Shown here in pieces: positions 1-6,583 of a stretch of DNA of 23,863 bases (within the stretch, counting starts at the first letter, position 1; each line of letters opens with the position of its first letter). Origin of the DNA: UBA7236 sp964638865 (lineage in GTDB: Bacteria; Bacteroidota; Bacteroidia; Chitinophagales; BACL12); contig CAZXBG010000049.1 of NCBI GenBank assembly GCA_964638865.1, positions 1-23,863 of the forward strand. The letters are read 5' to 3'. Made by a program: the position numbers and the translations under genes. The notes below the pieces were generated by a model, which searched no databases, had not been told where the DNA came from, and saw only the letters and a program-made list of their open reading frames with translations.

Positions 1-1223
1 CAACTGGCTTTTACAATACCGCAAATGGTCGCAATGCCCTTTATTCAAACACCACCGGCTCTGCAAATACCGCTAATGGTCGCGCTGCCCTTTATTCAAA
101 CACCACTGGCTTATCCAATACCGCAAATGGTAGCTCTGCCCTTTATTCAAACACCACTGGCTTTTACAATACCGCAAATGGTAGCTCTGCCCTTTATTCA
201 AACACCACTGGTATTAACAATACCGCAAATGGGTACAGTTCCGGTTCTTTCAATGACGATAACAATGATTGCACATTTCTTGGTTATGATGCAGATCAAA
301 TAAGCGGCACATCTTACACTAACTCCACTGCAATAGGCTCAACCAGCCGCATTACCGCAAGCAATCAGATCCGTATCGGCAACTCAACCATTACCTCAAT
401 TGGCGGTTATCAGAACTGGACCAACATAAGTGATGGCAGATATAAAAAGGAAATTAAAGAAAATGTGCCCGGATTGGAATTCATCAATAAACTAACACCG
501 GTTACTTATCATTTGGATGTGAGCGGGATTAAAACATTTTTGGGTGAAGAAATAACAGGCGAAGAAAACAAAGAAGGATTTATTGAAAAAACTGCTGAAC
601 AAAAAAGTTTGATTGAAACCGCAGTAAGAGAAAAAGAACAAATTATTTACACAGGATTTGTTGCTCAGGATGTTGAAAAAGCAGCTAATGAAATTGGTTA
701 CGATTTTTCAGGGGTTGACAAACCGCAAAATGAAAATAGTTTATATGGTTTGCGTTATGCAGAATTTGTGGTGCCTTTGGTTAAAGCAGTGCAGGAATTA
801 GATGAAGGAGCCAGGAACCAGGAACCAAGAATCAAGATGCTTGAAACTGAAAATGAGGAATTGAAATCAAGATTAGAAAAATTGGAAACATTATTAAATG
901 TGAATTCAACATCTGAAACCGAAATTGATAATTTCCAAAAAATAATTCTTACCTCCAATGGCAATGCAGCAATACTCGCACAAAATATTCCCAATCCATT
1001 TATGGGAACAACAATTATTCAATATTTTATTCCGGAAAATGTGTTATCTGCTCAAATAAAAATTACGACACAAAGCGGCGTTGAATTAAAAATATTTGAC
1101 ATAACCACCGGACATGGAAGTGTTGAAATTGATGCATCACAAATAACAAGTGGTAATTATTTATATTCTTTAATTGTTGATGGAAAATTAATTGATACTA
1201 AAACGATGGTGTTGATAAAATAA
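1..1223 (+). CDS. S74 tail-fibre-like surface protein with T9SS sorting domain, 3' part
   Basis: The frame is open from base 3, so the gene starts upstream of the window; the first in-frame ATG (465) lies inside the conserved domain and is not the real start. In order it encodes a partial and four full 17-residue repeats of the NTANGxxALYSNTTG type (51 bp each, bases 15-218), a linker, an S74 (endosialidase-chaperone type) domain recognisable by SDGRYKKEIKEN, a coiled coil, and a C-terminal T9SS type A-like sorting domain beginning NIPNPF and ending MVLIK. Such proteins are exported and cell-surface anchored or released; the S74 domain is known to assist trimer folding and may self-cleave. 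The 3' 820 bases nearly match the paralogue at 2104-4743. The coiled coil differs: after VQEL this copy reads DEGARNQEPRIKMLETENEE, seven residues longer than in the paralogue. Domain calls are firm; the adhesin role is inferred. Confidence 0.85.
   Translation, partial: TGFYNTANGRNALYSNTTGSANTANGRAALYSNTTGLSNTANGSSALYSNTTGFYNTANGSSALYSNTTGINNTANGYSSGSFNDDNNDCTFLGYDADQISGTSYTNSTAIGSTSRITASNQIRIGNSTITSIGGYQNWTNISDGRYKKEIKENVPGLEFINKLTPVTYHLDVSGIKTFLGEEITGEENKEGFIEKTAEQKSLIETAVREKEQIIYTGFVAQDVEKAANEIGYDFSGVDKPQNENSLYGLRYAEFVVPLVKAVQELDEGARNQEPRIKMLETENEELKSRLEKLETLLNVNSTSETEIDNFQKIILTSNGNAAILAQNIPNPFMGTTIIQYFIPENVLSAQIKITTQSGVELKIFDITTGHGSVEIDASQITSGNYLYSLIVDGKLIDTKTMVLIK
15..218 (+). repeat. 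51-bp tandem coding repeat, four units
   Basis: Units begin AATACCGCAAATGG at 15, 66, 117 and 168, with a degenerate unit from 219. Each encodes 17 residues (NTANG..ALYSNTTG..). Differences concentrate at the two residues after NTANG and the two after NTTG, as expected for exposed positions in a YadA-head-like beta-structure. Because the unit is a multiple of three and has no stop in several frames, long false ORFs overlap it on both strands. Confidence 0.95.
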
Positions 1224-1293
1224 ATCAATTATACTCAAAACCATTCTGTTTGTTTATTGCGATGGTGGTGACAAAATAATTCAATGATACATA

Positions 1294-1326
1294 AAACCAT
1301 TCTGATATTTTTTGTCGGGATGGTTT
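1294..1326 (+). terminator. hairpin, possible terminator (repeat unit 2/3 junction)
   Basis: AAACCATTCTGA (1294-1305) pairs with TCGGGATGGTTT (1315-1326), including two G-T pairs, around a T-rich loop. It lies about 70 bases past the S74 stop. It is probably a factor-independent terminator, although the trailing T run is short. Confidence 0.5.
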
Positions 1327-1352
1327 TGATCAAATAAATAAACTAAATCTAA

Positions 1353-1381
1353 AATCATCCCGATATTTTGTCGGGATGATT
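1353..1381 (+). terminator. perfect 11-bp hairpin, possible terminator (repeat unit 3/4 junction)
   Basis: AATCATCCCGA (1353-1363) and TCGGGATGATT (1371-1381) are perfectly complementary with a 7-base loop. It is the best-conserved hairpin of the tandem array. It could serve as a back-up terminator for the upstream gene, but the T tract after it is weak. Confidence 0.55.
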
Positions 1382-1399
1382 ATTACAAAATAAATCATT

Positions 1400-1660
1400 A
1401 ATACTGTTAACCATCACTATTCTCATTTACAACTTCCCCGTTTAACCTCTGGCGATAAAATACCTGATGAAAAGACGGTATGGGCTTTTAGAGAAAACGT
1501 AACAAAAACAGGCCTTACAGAAGAATTATTTGCTCAATTTATAATTTATTTAGAAAGCAAGAATTTGATATTTAACCAAGGTCAGTTGGTTGATGCCAGC
1601 TTTACTGTAGCACCACGCCAACCTAACACAAAATAAGAAAATAAAAAATGTAAAACAAGG
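1400..1660 (+). pseudogene. IS5-family transposase remnant
   Basis: In frame 2, bases about 1430-1633 translate to a fragment containing LTSGDKIPDEKTVWAFRE, then about 30 residues on NQGQLVDASFTVAPRQPN, ending at TAA 1634-1636. DEKTxWxFRE...L...G...VDASF..xPRQ is the N-terminal catalytic-region pattern of IS5/ISL2-type transposases, with the first catalytic Asp in VDAS. A shift to frame 3 gives NKKIKNVKQGE, which resembles the next stretch of the family. The N-terminus, most of the DDE domain and any terminal inverted repeats are missing. From about 1660 to the stop at 1748 the frame encodes sequence I do not recognise. Clearly non-functional. Confidence 0.75.
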
Positions 1661-1748
1661 TGAAGCATATACTATTTATATTACATCTATAAATAAAGAA
1701 CAAGAAGAAAGCCTGCCTGGTAAAACAGTAATTGCATATATAAAATAA

Positions 1749-2073
1749 GTGCCAGTTCTCAAATTATTTTTATTTCAATTCAATTAATGTAAGAAAGGCT
1801 CCTTGATAATAATTTAAAAAATAGGGTATTTTAGTTTTATTTAATTCTTTCACTCTTTAGTCATTGCGAAAGTTTTTCAATTAAAAATAGATATTCAAAA
1901 ACATGAATCTAGCTCATTCTTCTGACGACAGTCTTTACGAAATTTTTTTACACATAAAAATAAATATAGCAAAAACTTGGAGCAATTTCATTTTTCTGGA
2001 TTTATATTTTTCTATACTAAAGTTTGATACTTCTTCTCCCCCGATTGTGGTATTTTCTCTTTCCTTGTTTTAA
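1749..2073. other. AT-rich intergenic region upstream of the S74 gene
   Basis: No ORF or RNA gene is visible. The stretch TATACTAAAGTTTG at about 2015-2030 resembles the Bacteroidota -7 box but has three bases instead of two between TA and TTTG, and no clear -33 TTG lies at the right distance. The promoter of the next gene is probably here but cannot be placed with confidence. Confidence 0.4.
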
Positions 2074-2103
2074 TTGAATTTTGCCTTAAATAAAAAACAA
2101 ATC

Positions 2104-4743
2104 ATGATGAAATTTACATTTACTCTTATTAGTGCATTATTAATTACAAATTATATGCATGCACAAACCAACTTATTTCCTACAACAGGAAGTGCGGGCA
2201 TTGGAACTATCACCCCAAGCGCCTCATCATTACTTGACATGTCATCCACTACACAGGGATTGCTTGCACCTAGAATGACAAAAACACAAAGAGATGCTAT
2301 CTTATCTCCTGCTGTAGGTTTATTAATTTATCAAACTAATTCAACAGCGGGGTTTTATTATTACGATGGAGCTGGATGGAAAGCTGTTACATCAAAAGGC
2401 GCTTCCACAGGTCTAAATAATTTAACTACTACGTCCATAAACGCAGCTCTACTTCCAAATGCAAATAACACTTTAGATCTTGGTTCTTCCATTTTAAATT
2501 GGAATGAAATCTATGTAAACTCAATTAAGTTTATGGATGGAACTACTCAATCTACCGCATCAGCAGGAGGGGGAACAACCTATACTGCAGGAACAGGAAT
2601 TAATGTAACAGGCACTACCATAACAAATACTTCCCCTGATCAAACTGTAGTTCTTACTTCCGGCACAGGAATTTCTGCGACTGGTTCTTATCCTAACTTT
2701 AATATCGCCAATACCGCTCCCGACCAAACGGTAGCTTTAACACAAGGAGGAGCAACAACCATAACCGGAACGTATCCGAATTTCACTATTTCATCTACAG
2801 ATAATAACACTACTTATACCGGCGGAACAGGAATTAATGTTGCAGGAACAGTAATTAACAATACCGCTCCCGACCAAACGGTAGCTTTAACACAAGGAGG
2901 AGCAACAACCATAACCGGAACGTATCCGAATTTCACTATTTCATCTACAGATAATAATACGACTTATACTCCCGGAACAGGGATTGGAATTATTGGAACA
3001 ACCATCAGTAATACGTCTCCTGACCAAACAGTATCCTTAACGGGTGGTGGAATTACAGGTATTACCGGAACCTATCCAAACTTTACAATATCCTCAACTG
3101 AAACCGACCCTCAGGTAAGCAGTTCAGTAACTAACAAGATTCCAAAGTGGAATGGCAGCGCACTTACAGATGGGATTATTTTTGACGATGGAACCAATGT
3201 TGGAATAGGTAACACCGCGCCTACTGCTAAGCTTGATGTTACAGGGGATGCAAAAATAAATGGAATAACCGTTGGTCGTGGAGGCGGTGGTGTGAGCACA
3301 AATACCGCAAATGGTAGCTCTGCCCTTTCTTCAAACACCACTGGCTTTGAAAATACCGCAAATGGTAGCAATGCCCTTTTTTCAAACACCATTGGCTTTT
3401 ACAATACCGCAAATGGTCGCTCTGCCCTTTATTCAAACACCACTGGCAATTCCAATACCGCAAATGGTATCACTGCCCTTTATTCAAACACCACTGGCTA
3501 TTACAATACCGCTAATGGTTACCAAGCCCTTTTTTCAAACACCACTGGCTTTAGCAATACCGCAAATGGTCGCTCTGCCCTTTATTCAAACACCACTGGC
3601 TTTAGCAATACCGCAAATGGTAGCAATGCCCTTTATTCAAACACCACTGGCACTGAAAATACTGCAAATGGTATCTCTGCCCTTTATTCAAACACCACTG
3701 GCACTTACAATACCGCAAATGGTATCTCTGCCCTTTATGCAAACACCACTGGCACTTACAATATCGCAAATGGGTACAGTTCCGGTTCTTTCAATGATGA
3801 TAACAATAATTGCACATTTCTTGGTTATGATGCAGATCAAATAAGCGGCACATCTTACACTAACTCCACTGCAATAGGCTCAACCAGCCGCATTACCGCA
3901 AGCAATCAGATCCGTATCGGCAACTCAACCATTACCTCAATTGGCGGTTATCAGAACTGGACCAACATAAGTGATGGCAGATATAAAAAGGAAATTAAAG
4001 AAAATGTGCCCGGATTGGAATTCATCAATAAACTAACACCGGTTACTTATCATTTGGATGTGAGCGGGATTAAAACATTTTTGGGTGAAGAAATAACAGG
4101 CGAAGAAAACAAAGAAGGATTTATTGAAAAAACTGCTGAACAAAAAAGTTTGATTGAAACCGCAGTAAGAGAAAAAGAACAAATTATTTACACAGGATTT
4201 GTTGCTCAGGATGTTGAAAAAGCAGCTAATGAAATTGGTTACGATTTTTCAGGCGTTGACAAACCGCAAAATGAAAATAGTTTATATGGTTTGCGTTATG
4301 CTGAATTTGTAGTGCCATTGGTTAAAGCAGTGCAGGAATTAAGTTCGGAAAATGGCGCATTGCTAACTAAAAATGAAGAGTTGGAATCACGTTTGGAAAA
4401 ATTGGAAACATTATTAAATGTGAATTCAACATCTGAAACCGAAATTGATAATTTCCAAAAAATAATTCTTACCTCCAATGGCAATGCAGCAATACTCGCA
4501 CAAAATATTCCCAATCCATTTATGGGAACAACAATTATTCAATATTTTATTCCGGAAAATGTGTTATCTGCTCAAATAAAAATTACGACACAAAGCGGCG
4601 TTGAATTAAAAATATTTGACATAACCACCGGACATGGAAGTGTTGAAATTGATGCATCACAAATAACAAGTGGTAATTATTTATATTCTTTAATTGTTGA
4701 TGGAAAATTAATTGATACTAAAACAATGGTGTTGACGAAATAA
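2104..4743 (+). CDS. S74 tail-fibre-like surface protein with 51-bp repeats and T9SS sorting domain
   Basis: The likely start is the ATG at 2104 (MMKFTFTLISALLITNYMHAQ, a signal peptide cut near A20/Q21). An upstream TTG at 2074 only adds ten residues before the signal peptide and is less likely. The 879-residue product contains a region typical of Bacteroidota S74 proteins (about 22-105), glycine/threonine-rich repeats built on DQTVALT and TYPNFTISS (about 160-340), KIPKWNG...VGIG and AKLDVTGDAKING (about 350-390), nine 17-residue NTANGxxALYSNTTG repeats (400-552), an S74 domain with DGRYKKEI at 624-631, a coiled coil (about 743-775), and a T9SS sorting domain from NIPNPF at 801 to the end. 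It should be exported by T9SS and displayed or released as an oligomeric fibre. The nearly identical 3' end shared with the upstream paralogue suggests recent duplication or gene conversion. Confidence 0.88.
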   Translation: MMKFTFTLISALLITNYMHAQTNLFPTTGSAGIGTITPSASSLLDMSSTTQGLLAPRMTKTQRDAILSPAVGLLIYQTNSTAGFYYYDGAGWKAVTSKGASTGLNNLTTTSINAALLPNANNTLDLGSSILNWNEIYVNSIKFMDGTTQSTASAGGGTTYTAGTGINVTGTTITNTSPDQTVVLTSGTGISATGSYPNFNIANTAPDQTVALTQGGATTITGTYPNFTISSTDNNTTYTGGTGINVAGTVINNTAPDQTVALTQGGATTITGTYPNFTISSTDNNTTYTPGTGIGIIGTTISNTSPDQTVSLTGGGITGITGTYPNFTISSTETDPQVSSSVTNKIPKWNGSALTDGIIFDDGTNVGIGNTAPTAKLDVTGDAKINGITVGRGGGGVSTNTANGSSALSSNTTGFENTANGSNALFSNTIGFYNTANGRSALYSNTTGNSNTANGITALYSNTTGYYNTANGYQALFSNTTGFSNTANGRSALYSNTTGFSNTANGSNALYSNTTGTENTANGISALYSNTTGTYNTANGISALYANTTGTYNIANGYSSGSFNDDNNNCTFLGYDADQISGTSYTNSTAIGSTSRITASNQIRIGNSTITSIGGYQNWTNISDGRYKKEIKENVPGLEFINKLTPVTYHLDVSGIKTFLGEEITGEENKEGFIEKTAEQKSLIETAVREKEQIIYTGFVAQDVEKAANEIGYDFSGVDKPQNENSLYGLRYAEFVVPLVKAVQELSSENGALLTKNEELESRLEKLETLLNVNSTSETEIDNFQKIILTSNGNAAILAQNIPNPFMGTTIIQYFIPENVLSAQIKITTQSGVELKIFDITTGHGSVEIDASQITSGNYLYSLIVDGKLIDTKTMVLTK
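2709..2957 (+). repeat. 99-bp exact direct repeat within the S74 gene
   Basis: Bases 2709-2807 recur without a mismatch at 2859-2957 (period 150 bp), encoding NTAPDQTVALTQGG and the following TITGTYPNFTISSTDN block. A further diverged unit lies at about 3010-3105. Exact identity over 99 bp indicates very recent duplication or homogenisation. Confidence 0.95.
3301..3759 (+). repeat. 51-bp tandem coding repeat, nine units
   Basis: Units start at 3301 and every 51 bases through 3709. A degenerate tenth begins at 3760 and leads into YSSGSFNDDNN. The array is the same type as at 15-218 but longer, so unit number differs between the paralogues as far as can be seen. Confidence 0.95.
3760..4731 (+). 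repeat. long direct repeat of 219-1211 (paralogue 3' end)
   Basis: Bases 219-800 align with 3760-4341, and 881-1211 with 4401-4731, with only scattered differences (for example ATGCAGAA versus ATGCTGAA). The segment between (801-880 versus 4342-4400) is unrelated over most of its length and 21 bp shorter in this copy. After the stop codons the two diverge at once. Confidence 0.93.
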
Positions 4744-4767
4744 AAAATTAAGGGTATTGAATTCGCC

Positions 4768-4787
4768 CGCAGAGGGTAACTTCTGCG
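4768..4787 (+). terminator. short hairpin after the S74 gene
   Basis: CGCAGA (4768-4773) and TCTGCG (4782-4787) can pair, followed by ACTGTTTT. It is 25 bases past the stop codon, so it is a plausible but modest terminator. Confidence 0.4.
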
Positions 4788-4982
4788 ACTGTTTTATGAA
4801 ATTTATGTCTGTTCCTTTGGATTGGTAATAAAATGTTGTAAATTTCGATTTGAGAGTTTGAAAACCCTTACAAATCCTGACTTTCATATTACCCGATATC
4901 CTATCACCAGTATTGGTGATTGAACCAGATTTTAAAGTCAATTAGTTTTGTAATATTATTTTAATTGTAAATTTTATTATAT

Positions 4983-5821
4983 ATGGGCGTAATTGGAGAT
5001 ATACAACAAGCTATAACAGACAGCGTTGCAAGTGAAAAAAGAGCATTTGCACCTTTGATGAAACCAGTTATCGAGGCGAATCCAGATAACAGTTTATTTA
5101 ATGATAATTACCTCCCTTCTGCAACCTCAGGAAATTAAATAAAAAATTATTTAAAGCAAAGAGGCAAAGGAGCCGTTGTTGCTATTATTGATACAGGTAT
5201 ATTTTCAAAACATGTTGATTTGAAAGGTAAAGTGATAGCAAGCATGGATTATGATGGTAACACAAAGAATATCAAGGATAAACATGGTCATGGAACGCAC
5301 ATTGCCGGTATTATTGATGGGGATTCAAGTGTAACGTCCGGTGGCATTGCCCCAAGGGCAAAAATGGTGGCGGATTAGGTTATCAATGGTATAAAGGTGC
5401 ATCATTAATTGCAGGAGCAACATCAATTAATTATACCGCAACGATTGCGGGTAATTATAAATGCCGGGTTACAAAAATTGCGACGGGTTGTTTTAAAAAT
5501 TCGAATACAATTTCGGTTTCTGTTCCATGTAAAGAGGGCGATCAAGATAGCTATCTGGAAAACACTCAATTAACTATTTACCCCAATCTTGCCGACCATC
5601 AATTTACTATCGAATTTTATTCAGAAAATCTGCCCGCCCAACAATTAATTCTTTCTATAGTAAATATTCTGGGAGAAGAAATATACGCGGGGAGCGGAAC
5701 ATGCAACGATGGCCGGTTCACACAGAAGATTGATTTGCTAATGGCAGCTTCAGGCATTTATACTGTTTTCATAAAATCAGAAAAACAAATTATCGGAATA
5801 AAAAAACTGATCATCAATTAA
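4983..5821 (+). pseudogene. broken subtilisin-like (S8) protease with T9SS C-terminus
   Basis: From ATG 4983, frame 3 encodes a short N-terminal region (NPDNSLFNDNYLP) to an in-frame TAA at 5136-5138. The same frame then continues with GKGAVVAIIDTG, the S8 catalytic Asp motif, and HGHGTHIAGI, the catalytic His motif, ending GGIAPRAKMVAD at TAG 5376-5378. At about 5360 homology moves to frame 2, which runs to TAA 5819-5821. That part encodes an Ig-like segment (YQWYKGASLIAGATS, then GNYKCRV) and a T9SS sorting-like end (LTIYPNL, then SGIYTVFIKS). The whole serine half of the protease is missing, so an internal deletion joined the two ends. The gene was an exported T9SS-dependent subtilase and is now dead: one nonsense codon, one deletion and one frame change. 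Confidence 0.85.
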
Positions 5822-5860
5822 CTTTTAGAAAAAATTAATTTCATTTCTAAATTAAAAACA

Positions 5861-6060
5861 ATGCAACAGGCACACATCTACAACCAACTCGTCAGGTTTT
5901 ACAACCGCTCAAGAAACAAATTGTCAAGATTAACAACACAAGGAATAAATCTCCGCAAACAAGGAATTCTGAAAAACGCATTGTGCAATTGTATAAAATA
6001 TACAATATGTTATCACCTCTACCCTCAATTTGTCAACGGGCTATTCGCATCACAAACCGG
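5861..6060 (+). pseudogene. possible frameshifted N-terminal fragment of a surface protein
   Basis: An ORF from ATG 5861 reads MQQAHIYNQLVRFYNRSRNK, then RLTTQGINLRKQGILK. Around the A run at 5972-5976, moving to frame 1 gives KRIVQLYKIYNMLSPLPS. Basic, helical starts with repeated K/R and xLYN or QLYK motifs ahead of a signal sequence occur, as I recall, in Bacteroidota FG-GAP or repeat-type surface proteins. No signal sequence or body follows, and the ORF tail runs antisense over the next gene. A remnant is the best reading; a chance ORF cannot be excluded. Confidence 0.25.
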
Positions 6061-6462
6061 CGGACAAAGATTTGATCCATTTCGGCCTGTGGTATAAATG
6101 GTTTCTGTATTGTCCTGGCCATCATCTGTGATGCCTACTACAATTGATACAGGTACTCCAACGGAGTCTTGGCCATAATATAATCTATAGGCCGAAGTGT
6201 TTGGATTTGACTTGGAAACATTATTCATTGCTTCCAGTTGTCCTGATTCTATCCTTAAGCCATTAATTCCAGATTCTGCTCCCGCAGCACTGTTTCTGTA
6301 ATTGCTGATATTGTTTCTGGCTTCTGATTGAGATACCGGTTTTGATTTGTCATCTCCGGCAGGGGAGAGTGACATCATTAATAATGTAGTCGGAACAATT
6401 GTGCTGATAGTTAACAAAATGGTCAACTTCTTGTACCACTTGATCTTTTGTGTATTTTCCAT
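6025..6462 (-). CDS. small exported or membrane-anchored protein with CPPxCD C-terminus
   Basis: 145 residues. A basic start (KIKWYKK) is followed by a hydrophobic segment (about 12-32), so the protein is anchored or secreted. The remainder is hydrophilic: SEARNNISNYRNS (about 45-57), then YRLYYGQDSVGVPVSIVVGI (about 92-111) and a cysteine-containing end NLCPPVCDANSPL. I recall an uncharacterised Bacteroidota family with an ARxxIxxYR-like helix, an RxYYG-like strand with VxIVVGxxxxG, and a terminal C-P-x-x-C motif; this protein fits it. Function is unknown. It is divergent from the TPR gene, with overlapping promoters between them. The start ATG at 6462 immediately precedes the hydrophobic segment and needs no adjustment. 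Confidence 0.75.
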   Translation of the reverse strand: MENTQKIKWYKKLTILLTISTIVPTTLLMMSLSPAGDDKSKPVSQSEARNNISNYRNSAAGAESGINGLRIESGQLEAMNNVSKSNPNTSAYRLYYGQDSVGVPVSIVVGITDDGQDNTETIYTTGRNGSNLCPPVCDANSPLTN

Positions 6463-6516
6463 AAAAATGTAAATTTGTGAGGTTATTGGTTAAATATTTC
6501 AAAATTAGATTACCGG

Positions 6517-6546
6517 CTAAAGATAACAATCTTTCAATAACACAAA
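6517..6546 (-). promoter_or_regulatory. candidate promoter for the 6025-6462 gene
   Basis: Read on the minus strand, TTTG (6546-6543), 17 bases, then TATCTTTA (6525-6518) approximate the Bacteroidota TTG/TAnnTTTG consensus with one mismatch in the -7 box. It would leave a leader of about 50 bases. Confidence 0.4.
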
Positions 6547-6548
6547 CT

Positions 6549-6556
6549 TACTTTTG
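6549..6556 (+). promoter_or_regulatory. TAnnTTTG -7 box for the TPR gene
   Basis: TACTTTTG matches TAnnTTTG exactly and sits 27 bases before ATG 6584. It overlaps an alternative TTG start at 6554, which argues against that start. No convincing -33 TTG is seen. Confidence 0.45.
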
Positions 6557-6583
6557 AATACACACGCAAGAATCGCTGAATAT

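Larger units (their letters stand above)
1205..1425 (+). repeat. 56-58 bp degenerate tandem repeat with hairpins, about four units
   Basis: Units start with GATGGT or GATGAT at 1205, 1261, 1319 and 1375. The first overlaps the last six codons of the S74 gene. Every unit opens with ATG-(G/A)T-...-AAA-TAA, so each repeats an MVLIK-stop-like end (MVLIK, MVVTK, MVLIK, MIITK). Each then continues with an AT-rich spacer and a CCATTCTG or CATCCCGA arm that pairs with the GATGGTTT-type head of the next unit. The last unit decays near 1425, where the transposase remnant begins. Confidence 0.8.

Noticed and set aside
1205..1425. CRISPR-like array
   Set aside because: Units are contiguous and degenerate throughout, with no unique spacers between conserved repeats.
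3311..3844. Long ORF on the plus strand in a second frame across the 51-bp repeats (also 25-303, and minus-strand 3111-3463)
   Set aside because: These frames stay open only because the 51-bp unit is a multiple of three and lacks stops. They overlap the S74 genes, which have signal, domain and sorting sequences.
1..4743. Prophage tail-fibre genes suggested by the S74 domains
   Set aside because: Signal peptide and T9SS sorting domains show cellular surface proteins, and no capsid, portal or terminase gene is present.
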